From Streptomyces roseoviridis (GTDB lineage: Bacteria > Actinomycetota > Actinomycetes > Streptomycetales > Streptomycetaceae), in NCBI RefSeq assembly GCF_039535235.1, contig NZ_BAAAWU010000001.1, positions 5,270,001-5,334,000 of the forward strand: a stretch of 64,000 bases of DNA, written 5' to 3'. The notes under the pieces were generated by a model. It searched no databases. It was not told the DNA's origin and saw only the letters and a list, made by a program, of their open reading frames with translations. The translations under genes and the position numbers were made by a program. This document shows, piece after piece, positions 44,054-50,085 of this stretch; position 1 is the stretch's first letter; every line of letters starts with the position of its first letter.

Positions 44054-44718
44054 TGCTGGCCGAGGACTCGACCCTGCTGCGTGAGGGGCTCGTACGGCTG
44101 CTGGCCGAGGAGGGCCATGAGGTGCGGGCCGCCGTCGGCAACGCCGTCGAACTGCTCGCGGCCGTCGAGGCGGACCCGCCGGACGTGGTCGTCGCCGACG
44201 TCCGCATGCCGCCCACGCACACCGACGAGGGCCTGCGCGCCGCGCTGGAGATCCGCTCCCGGCTGCCGGAGGTGGGGGTTCTGGTGCTGTCGCAGTACGT
44301 GGAGAAGCGGTACGCGACCGAGCTGCTGACCGGCGGGGCCGGGGGCGGAGCCGACGGCGGGGGCGGGGGCGGCGTGGGCTACCTGCTGAAGGACCGGGTG
44401 GCGCAGGTCGACGAGTTCCTGGACGCCCTGGACCGGGTGGGGCAGGGGCGCACGGCCTTCGACCCGGAGGTCGTGCGCCGCCTCCTCGTCCGCTCGTCGC
44501 ACACCGACCCGCTGGCCCGCCTGACGCCGAGGGAGGCGGAAGTGCTCGCGGCGATGGCGCAGGGCCACACCAACGCCTCGGTGGCGGCGCGGCTGCACGT
44601 GTCGCAGAGCGCGGTGGAGAAACACATCAACGCGATCTTCGACAAGCTGGAACTGACGGGCCGGAGCGACGGCTACAGCAAGCGGGTGCTGGCGGTGCTG
44701 AGGTACCTGGACAGTTAG
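44044..44718 (+). CDS. NarL/LuxR-family response regulator with Gly insert
   Basis: The protein has 224 aa from the GTG at 44044, overlapping the kinase stop by 10 bp. The receiver has the acidic pair in LAEDSTLLREGL, the phosphoacceptor Asp in VVVADVRMPPTHTDEG and Lys in YLLKDRV. A Gly-rich insert (TGGAGGGADGGGGGG) sits just before the YLLKD strand, where relatives have only a few residues. The LuxR domain is intact (LTPREAEVLAAMAQGHTNASVA and AVEKHINAIFDKL). It is the partner of the preceding kinase. Confidence 0.93.
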   Translation: MRVMLAEDSTLLREGLVRLLAEEGHEVRAAVGNAVELLAAVEADPPDVVVADVRMPPTHTDEGLRAALEIRSRLPEVGVLVLSQYVEKRYATELLTGGAGGGADGGGGGGVGYLLKDRVAQVDEFLDALDRVGQGRTAFDPEVVRRLLVRSSHTDPLARLTPREAEVLAAMAQGHTNASVAARLHVSQSAVEKHINAIFDKLELTGRSDGYSKRVLAVLRYLDS

Positions 44719-44721
44719 CGC

Positions 44722-44762
44722 GGGGGCCGGGGCCGGGGCCGTGGCTCCCGGCCCCGGCCCCC
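44722..44762 (+). terminator. 16-bp perfect GC hairpin
   Basis: GGGGGCCGGGGCCGGG pairs with CCCGGCCCCGGCCCCC around a 9-nt loop, directly behind the regulator and facing the convergent FmdB gene. It could serve both strands. Confidence 0.85.
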
Positions 44763-44802
44763 GGTAACCGGCCGCGGCCCCGCGTGCCCGCGTGTGCTGG
44801 AC

Positions 44803-45018
44803 CTAGCCGCAGCAGCCTCCGCCGCAGCAGCCGCCTCCGCCACCGCCCGCGGAGGGCGCGGCCTGTGCGGCCGTCCCGCCCACGGCGACGGCGGAGAGCA
44901 GCTTCACGGTGTCGTCGTGCCCGGCGGGGCAGGCGGCGGGATCGGAGGACTCGGCCATCGGACGGCTGAGTTCGAAGGTGTCGCCGCAGGTGCGGCAGCG
45001 GTACTCGTAACGGGGCAT
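44803..45018 (-). CDS. FmdB-family zinc-ribbon protein
   Basis: The protein has 71 aa. It starts PRYEYRCRTCGDTFEL, the FmdB zinc ribbon with the first CxxC; the second half-site is CPAGHDD, with one Cys and a His instead of the usual pair. The end is a Gly/Cys-rich tail (GGGGGGCCGGGCCG). FmdB-like proteins are small regulators or metal-binding accessory proteins of unclear role. It is adjacent to a coiled-coil protein gene on the same strand, 22 bp downstream of that gene's stop. Confidence 0.9.
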   Translation of the reverse strand: MPRYEYRCRTCGDTFELSRPMAESSDPAACPAGHDDTVKLLSAVAVGGTAAQAAPSAGGGGGGCCGGGCCG

Positions 45019-45040
45019 GGCCCCAGGTTACGGCGTCAGG

Positions 45041-46291
45041 TCACGGCTTGGCCCGCTCCTCACGGATCCGCTCGACGACCTCGTGGGCGGTGGCGCGGAT
45101 CGCCTCCAGTTCGGTGAGGAAGGCCCAGTAGTCGGGGTGGCGGCCGGTGTCGAGGGAGGCGACGGCCCGGTCGAGCCGGGCGACGGCGGCGTCGAGGGGC
45201 TGGGCGTGCCGGGGATCGGGGGTGGTGCGGCCGGCCATGGCGAGCCGCTGGGCGTCGCGGAGGGCGAAGCGGGCCCGGTCGATCTCGGCCTGAGGGTCCT
45301 TGGCGACGGCGTCGAGGCGGCGCAGCCGTTCGCCGGCCGCGGCGACGCCCTCGTCGGCGGTGTTGAGCAGGGCGCGGGCGGTGGCGAGCAGGGCGGTGGC
45401 GTCGGGCCAGCGCTGCTCCTCGCGCGCCTTCGCCGCCTCCGCGAGCCGGTCCTCGGCCTGCCGGGCGGCGGTGACGGCCTGCTCCGGGACGTGCTGGAGG
45501 TCCTGCCAGCAGGCGGCGGAGAAACGGCGGCGCAGCTCGGACAGAACGGGTTCGACCCCTTCGGCCCGGGTGGTGAGGGCCTGGGCGCGGGTACGGAGCG
45601 ACACGAGCCGCTTGTCGATCTCCGCGGCCCGCTCCGGGAGGCGCTCGGCCTCGGCCCGTACCGCCTCGGCTTCGCGCAGCACGGTGTCGGCGCGCTGCAG
45701 GGTGGCGGTGACTCCGTGCCGCCCGGCGCCCTCGTTGAGGCGGGTCAGCTCGGGCCCGAGGCGAGCGAGCCGGAGGGCGAGGTCGTCGGCGCGCAGACCC
45801 TGCTCCCTGACCGTGTCAAGAGCGGTGCTCGCAGATCGGAGCGCCGCTCGCGCGCGCTCGACGGCGGGCGCGAGCCGGGCCAGCTGGGTCTCGGCCCGGT
45901 CGAGCAGCGGAGCGAGCCCCTGCTCGAACCGGTCCAGCTCGCCCTTGACCCGCACGAGCTCGTCGCGAGCGCGCTCCAGCTCCGTGCGGGCGCGCCCGGC
46001 GGTCGCGGCGTCGAGCTCGTCGCGGTCCAGGTCGTGGGCGTCGACGGCGGTGATGTAGCCGTGGCTGACCTCGTCGATCCGCCGCCCGAGCGCCGCGAAC
46101 CCCTCGGCGGCGCGCCGGGCGTCGGCCGAGTCGTCCACGGCCGTGATCGTCTCGATGGAGATCCTGAGCCCGCGCTGTGCGGTGTCGAGCTCGTAGAACG
46201 CGGCCGCGGCGGCATCCTTCGCCGCCTGCGCCTCGGCCCGCCGGCTCTCGTCCCGCCCCCCGAACCACCGCCGGGTCCTCTCGGTCGCCAC
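45041..46291 (-). CDS. Coiled-coil protein of unknown function
   Basis: The protein has 416 aa from the GTG at 46291 with GAGGGTG directly upstream. Almost the whole chain is alpha-helical and rich in Ala, Arg, Glu and Leu, with heptad-like spacing over roughly residues 15-370 and no TM helix or signal. There is a single Cys (SAACWQDLQHVPEQ). The appearance is that of cytoplasmic scaffold or SMC-like coiled-coil proteins found in all Streptomyces. I do not recognise a named family, and the function is unknown. Confidence 0.8.
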   Translation of the reverse strand: MATERTRRWFGGRDESRRAEAQAAKDAAAAAFYELDTAQRGLRISIETITAVDDSADARRAAEGFAALGRRIDEVSHGYITAVDAHDLDRDELDAATAGRARTELERARDELVRVKGELDRFEQGLAPLLDRAETQLARLAPAVERARAALRSASTALDTVREQGLRADDLALRLARLGPELTRLNEGAGRHGVTATLQRADTVLREAEAVRAEAERLPERAAEIDKRLVSLRTRAQALTTRAEGVEPVLSELRRRFSAACWQDLQHVPEQAVTAARQAEDRLAEAAKAREEQRWPDATALLATARALLNTADEGVAAAGERLRRLDAVAKDPQAEIDRARFALRDAQRLAMAGRTTPDPRHAQPLDAAVARLDRAVASLDTGRHPDYWAFLTELEAIRATAHEVVERIREERAKP

Positions 46292-46441
46292 GTCACCCTC
46301 TCCCCGTGCTGTGTCCGCCGCCCTGCCGGGTCCGGTTCATTGTCCCACCTGGTGAGGACGTCGACACGGTCCGATCAGTTCACCCATCCACCGGTTTGCG
46401 GCACCCACCGGTCAGCCATGTACGCTGTTGCCTCATTCCAC

Positions 46442-46516
46442 GGGTGCGTAGCTCAGGGGTAGAGCGCTGCTCTTACAAAGCAGATGTCGGCGGTTCGAAA
46501 CCGTCCGCGCCCACCA
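46442..46516 (+). tRNA. tRNA-Val (anticodon TAC)
   Basis: A complete cloverleaf is visible. The acceptor stem GGGTGCG/CGCGCCC has one G-U, the D-arm is GCTC...GAGC, and the anticodon stem CTGCT/AGCAG encloses loop CTTACAA with anticodon TAC. The T-loop is TTCGAAA, and the CCA end is encoded (46514-46516). The 3' half from the anticodon loop onward is the attachment core of the downstream element, and the element restores the full tRNA. Confidence 0.97.
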
Positions 46517-46520
46517 GCAC
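46472..46520 (+). repeat. attL core (49-bp direct repeat, in tRNA-Val)
   Basis: Starts at the first base of the anticodon loop and runs four bases past the CCA end. It is identical over 49 bp to 52747-52795. Confidence 0.95.
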
Positions 46521-46523
46521 GAA

Positions 46524-46554
46524 GGCCCCGGACCGATCATGGTCCGGGGCCTTT
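46524..46554. terminator. Hairpin after tRNA-Val, facing the integrase remnant
   Basis: GGCCCCGGACC and GGTCCGGGGCC pair perfectly around GATCAT, followed by TTT. It ends tRNA transcription. Confidence 0.85.
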
Positions 46555-46576
46555 GACATCCACTTCTGACATCAAC
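46554..46576 (+). promoter_or_regulatory. Candidate integrase arm-type site near attL
   Basis: Contains TGACATCCAC, two spacer bases, then CTGACATCAAC. The same 23 bases with two differences, in the same orientation, lie near attR. Confidence 0.7.
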
Positions 46577-46865
46577 GGGAGCGGCCGATCGCGACCGGGG
46601 ACGGCTCCTGAGCAGCCGATCCACGTGGCTCACGGCCTCCCGCTGGGTGTCCTGGACGACGTGCGTGTAGACGTTCATCGTCACGGCGATCTGGCTGTGC
46701 CCGAGGATCTCCATCACGACGCGGGGCGGCACGCCGGCGGCGGTGAGGAGCGTCGCGGTACCGTGCCGGGCGTCATGCAGCCTGACGACGCGAAGGCCGG
46801 CGTTTTTCGCGACGCGGGTGAACGAGCGGTAGAGGTTGCGCGGCTCGATGGGCTGGCCGGTGCGC

Positions 46866-47153
46866 GTGGCGCCCGAGGTCTGGGAAGAGACCGGCACCCG
46901 CGTCGAGGTGGACGAGCTGACCGGGGTCCACAAGAACACGACGCGGGGCATCGTCGCTCTGGTCTTCCGCTGCAAGCCCGCGGGCGGCGCCGAGCGCACG
47001 TCGGACGAGTCGACGGCGGTCGAGTGGCTGACGCCGGCGGAGGTCGAAGAGCGCATGGCCGAGGTCTTCGCGATCCGGGTCCCGGACGCGTTGGACGGGG
47101 CGGGCCCCCACGTCCGGAGATACGACGGCCGCCGACCGATTGCGCAGCCGTGA
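46866..47153 (+). pseudogene. NUDIX hydrolase, C-terminal remnant
   Basis: The frame starts in the middle of a Nudix box: EVWEETG is present, but the preceding GG-x5-GE part is absent. The remaining beta strands are normal (EVDELTGVHKNTTRGIVALVFRC and TAVEWLTPAEVEERMAEVFAIRVPDAL), and the stop is at 47151-47153. Sequence to the left is the integrase fragment on the opposite strand. A deletion has therefore joined two gene ends near 46866-46880. Without the glutamates of the first half of the box the product would be inactive. Confidence 0.85.
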
Positions 47154-47170
47154 CCGTGAAGCCGACGCGG

Positions 47171-47376
47171 ATGTCCCGCGAAGAAGCGATCCCTCTCGTG
47201 CAGCCCCTCATGAACGGGGAGACCTCCGAGGACGAGGGTGACGACATCCTGGACGACCTAAGGCGCGGCCTGGCGTGCCCTCACATCAGCGACTACATCT
47301 TCTGGGACTTCATCCTGAGCTGACCGCCGAGTAGGTCGTCGACAGGGCAATGGCCTACAAGTCGATCGCCCTCTGA
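47171..47376 (+). pseudogene. Bacteriocin (colicin/pyocin) immunity-like gene, broken
   Basis: The first 50 codons read MSREEAIPLVQPLMNGETSE, then DLRRGLACPHISDYIFW, the pattern of small E9-immunity-type proteins common in actinomycetes. The frame stops at 47323. In another frame the expected C-terminus follows at once: LTAE, a TAG in place of a probable Gln codon, then VVDRAMAYKSIAL and a stop at 47376. The gene thus has a frameshift plus a nonsense codon. No cognate nuclease gene is nearby. It starts 17 bp behind the NUDIX remnant. Confidence 0.78.
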
Positions 47377-47660
47377 GGACAGTGCAGTGCGGTAAGACTT
47401 TCTCTACTTCATCAAGGCACCCGGCTGCGCTCCGCTCCGCCGGGCGGGCTTCCCGGCTCCGCTCCGCGCGACGCTCCTGCCTCCGGCCCGCTCCGCGCGC
47501 GCTGCGCCGACGCCCGCCCCTGCAAGACGGGATAGGCCCAAGGGCATGAGTCGAGCCCCAACGGCCGCCGATTCCCAAGGTCACCGACATGCCTCCGGCG
47601 GGGGCCTCAGGCTCCGGGATGGCGGGGGCGCCGTACGCGGGTGCCGGCCGGTGGGGGGTG
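47377..47660. other. Non-coding stretch with short GC-rich iterations
   Basis: No credible gene. Around 47427-47510 the words CTCCGCTCCG and CCGCTCCGCGCG each recur with small changes, similar to low-complexity non-coding DNA in actinomycete integrative elements. The function is unknown. Confidence 0.5.
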
Positions 47661-47669
47661 GCGGTGGGG

Positions 47670-47822
47670 AACTCCCATCCCGCCTGCCATCGACCCAGGA
47701 CAAGCCGAGCAGACACGGCACCGGGCGTCCAGGTCGTTCGTACAGTGGCGCGCTCCACCTGGACGCCCGGCACCGCGCCCGCTCCACATTCGTGTGGGCC
47801 GACGGCAGACGGGATGGGAGTT
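47670..47822 (-). repeat. Large inverted repeat; candidate minus-strand structured RNA
   Basis: Arms 47670-47734 and 47757-47822 flank a 22-nt loop. Each arm has two 28-bp paired blocks separated by an internal loop (9 and 10 nt). Of 56 paired positions, 48 are Watson-Crick. All eight others are A/G or C/T differences that become G-U pairs in an RNA transcribed from the minus strand, and A-C mismatches on the plus strand. It lies 81 nt behind the stop of the membrane-protein gene on the same strand, so it could be its 3'-UTR, a separate RNA, or a palindromic mobile repeat. No T tract follows. Confidence 0.75.
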
Positions 47823-47903
47823 GGGAGTGAGTGATGGGCAAGCGCATTGCCCCGGTAACCGCAGTCCGAAGCCGCGGCGCGGCCCACAAGGATTGGACGG
47901 CAC

Positions 47904-48323
47904 TCACCCACCTACAGCCCTGCCGGCTGTGTCTCTCTTCAGAGACCTGACGCTCTGAATGAAGCCCACCACCCCGAACAAGCCGGTGAACGCTGCAGGC
48001 GCCGCAAGCCACCACCACGCACCTCCGTTCTCCGCAGCGCCGTAGAAGAGAACGGCCGACGCTGCCATGAAGACCAGCGCTAGGACAATTCCCACGGGAT
48101 CTCGTCGTTTATCGCTCTCGACTTTGATGAAGGTCTCGATCGTCGCATCGACGTGCTTGATCAGGTCGCTTCTCACCTCGCTCCCGTCTGGGAGAAGGCT
48201 CAGAATCTCTAGCTCCAGCCTGGCCATCTCCCAGCTAGGCGGCTTCCTGAAGCGCCGTTCAATCAAAACGCCAACGACGCCCGCTACGGCCACAACGACG
48301 GTGGCGATCGCGTTTCCGTCCAT
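47904..48323 (-). CDS. Small membrane protein of unknown function
   Basis: The protein has 139 aa from the ATG at 48323. There is one TM helix at residues ~5-20, a central soluble stretch of ~55 residues (MARLELEILSLLPDGSEVRSDLIKHVDATIETFIKVE), and a closely spaced pair of TM helices (about 78-95 and 105-122). Codon use is less GC-rich than in chromosomal neighbours. I recognise no family. The layout, a helical soluble segment with a 2-TM hairpin, recalls small membrane effectors in conflict systems, but there is no motif to support that. Confidence 0.7.
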   Translation of the reverse strand: MDGNAIATVVVAVAGVVGVLIERRFRKPPSWEMARLELEILSLLPDGSEVRSDLIKHVDATIETFIKVESDKRRDPVGIVLALVFMAASAVLFYGAAENGGAWWWLAAPAAFTGLFGVVGFIQSVRSLKRDTAGRAVGG

Positions 48324-48878
48324 GAGTCGAAGGTAAGCGGCGGATCACGGTCCTGCTCGCTGCGTACCGGGAAGCATGCGCACGGCCATGGGCTGACAGG
48401 GCAGTCTTGGCCGTCGACGGAGCCCCGTCGGTCGGGTCGGGGCTCACACCGGGCCCCCAGAGACGCAGCCGTACAACAGCGCTGGACACCTCGGAAGCCT
48501 GGCCGCGCTTTGCGGGAGTGGCCGGACCGACGAGGTCTGAGGCCGTGCCGCAACGAGCCACATCGAGCGGGGAGCCACGGGAAACGAGGGGCATTGGCAG
48601 TCCCGGACTATGGATTGCTCTCCGGGCATGGTGCAGGCCAGGCACACACCCGCCCTCCTGCTAGCCCGCAGCGCTTGTACCCTCCTGGCCCGGCTCGAAC
48701 GGGTTGGCGCTGCGGGTCTACAGCTGCCAGTGGACGCAGACGAGATGGCCATAGGCGGCGAGCCGAGCCGTCGTCCCTGGGCCACGGGACGGTGATCGAG
48801 GGGCGTCAACCATGACCGGGCACGACCGGCTGAGTTAGAGCAGGCATGTGGGGAATGAGGGGCAGGTTGCAGGCCGAG
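48324..48878. other. Gap with only degraded coding traces
   Basis: About 550 bp. A plus-strand frame of 61 codons at 48610-48795 (with ARSACTLLARLERVGAAG) has moderate G/C at third positions and could be a gene remnant, but it has no good ribosome site and no recognised family. Several minus-strand frames look random. Nothing else was found. Confidence 0.45.
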
Positions 48879-49952
48879 TTACCCCTCCCCAAGGGAAACG
48901 TCATTCACTGAGGCCGTAGCACTTCTCTGAAGAATGGCGGATGCGATCAGCCCGAGGCCCTTAGCCATGCGAACCGGGACAGCGTTACCGATCTGGCGTT
49001 CAATCGACCCGTAGTTGCCAGTGAAGGCGTAGCTCACCGGGAATGTCTGAAACGTGGCAGCTTCCCTTAGCGTCAACCCACGATGTTCAGTCGGATGTAC
49101 GAAGGTTCCGCAAGCTGGCGTGGTGCATCGCGTCGTCATTGTGGGCGCAGGCTCATCCAACTTAACACGACCATACGAGCTGGCAGCAGACCTATTCTTC
49201 AGCTTTCGATGACAGTCGAGCTGATGTTCTGCTGGCAAGTCGAATCTGTTCCCATTGACAGGAATGGACTCAATTCTCCGCCGCACAACAGGACTGTTCT
49301 CGCGATGCACGTCGAGAGGGTCGCCAGGGCGCAAGTGTCGCTTCAAATGATCCAGCACGTTACGCGCCGTCCGCCTGCTCGTTGCGAAAGTTCCTGGCAG
49401 AAGACTCAAGATTTCCTCATGAGGAGAAAAGAGCAAATCCCCCCGCACCGCGAATAGAATGAACCGTTTCCTCCTCTGCGGCACTCCGAACGACGTGGCA
49501 TCCAGCGCATCCCCCCGAAACGTGTACCCCTTTCCGCGAAGGTGGTTCAAAAGAGTGGAAAGACGCGCATCGCGTTGCAGCCCAGGCACATTCTCCAGAA
49601 GAAGGATCTTCGGCAGCATCCCATCGACAAACCTCGCAACATCAAGCACGAGGTCATTTCGTTCCTGGTCCACCTCTCCCTTGGCCAGAGTTGAGAACCC
49701 TTGACACGGGGGACACGCCTTCAGGACATCAAGCTGCCCCTGTCGGAGCCCGATCGATCGCAGGAGTTCGAAGGGGTCAACCTGACGGATGTCACAACTG
49801 AGGAGCTTCACCCTGGGGTGGTTCTGCCGGTAGGTCGCTGCGGCTTCCACGTCATTCTCTACAGCAGCTAGAACGTCAAGGCCGGCGTCTCGAAGGCCCC
49901 GAGTAGCCCCCCCGGCCCCAGCGAACAGGTCGACGGCACTGGGTCTGAGCAT
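48879..49952 (-). CDS. C5-cytosine DNA methyltransferase
   Basis: The protein has 357 aa with all core motifs: I (DLFAGAGG, residues 8-15), IV (CPPCQGFS with catalytic Cys83), VI (ENV, 120-122), VIII (QRRKR, 159-163), IX (GLTLREAATFQTFP) and X (RQIGNAVP). The variable target-recognition region (~residues 185-290) is short, so the recognised sequence is probably 4-6 bp; it cannot be predicted. It transfers methyl groups from S-adenosylmethionine to cytosine C5. It is divergent from the GHKL-nuclease gene with 133 bp between the starts, the layout of a modification gene and its effector. GC content is lower than in the chromosome. Confidence 0.95.
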   Translation of the reverse strand: MLRPSAVDLFAGAGGATRGLRDAGLDVLAAVENDVEAAATYRQNHPRVKLLSCDIRQVDPFELLRSIGLRQGQLDVLKACPPCQGFSTLAKGEVDQERNDLVLDVARFVDGMLPKILLLENVPGLQRDARLSTLLNHLRGKGYTFRGDALDATSFGVPQRRKRFILFAVRGDLLFSPHEEILSLLPGTFATSRRTARNVLDHLKRHLRPGDPLDVHRENSPVVRRRIESIPVNGNRFDLPAEHQLDCHRKLKNRSAASSYGRVKLDEPAPTMTTRCTTPACGTFVHPTEHRGLTLREAATFQTFPVSYAFTGNYGSIERQIGNAVPVRMAKGLGLIASAILQRSATASVNDVSLGEG

Positions 49953-50085
49953 GAAGCGATCTTAGCCCCGGAGGGCTAGCAAAGCGCCAGTATCCCTGGC
50001 GCGTTGACTGCTACTGGATCACACTATGTGCACTGAAGGTGACCGACCATCACCGAGATGGGCGGCCGTCACGGGAGGGGTGCAG

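Larger units (their letters stand above)
46433..46872 (-). pseudogene. Tyrosine recombinase (integrase), C-terminal remnant
   Basis: The surviving ~95 catalytic residues are clear: RTGQPIEPRNLYRSF, then box II RLHDARHGTATLLTAAGVPPRVVMEILGHS with the H-x-x-R and second His, and the active Tyr in VYTHVVQDTQREA. The core-binding domain and the first catalytic Arg (box I) are missing; the frame ends where NUDIX-like sequence begins on the other strand. At its C-terminus the frame runs through the terminator and antisense across tRNA-Val, to a stop at 46433. The family is the integrase type of Streptomyces integrative elements. The copy cannot be active alone. Confidence 0.88.

Noticed and set aside
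47641..47830. Overlapping small ORFs on both strands
   Set aside because: Their similar translations arise from the inverted repeat; none has a ribosome site or conserved composition.
48610..48795. 61-codon plus-strand ORF in the island
   Set aside because: No ribosome site, no family and only moderate codon bias; mentioned in the gap entry rather than called as a gene.
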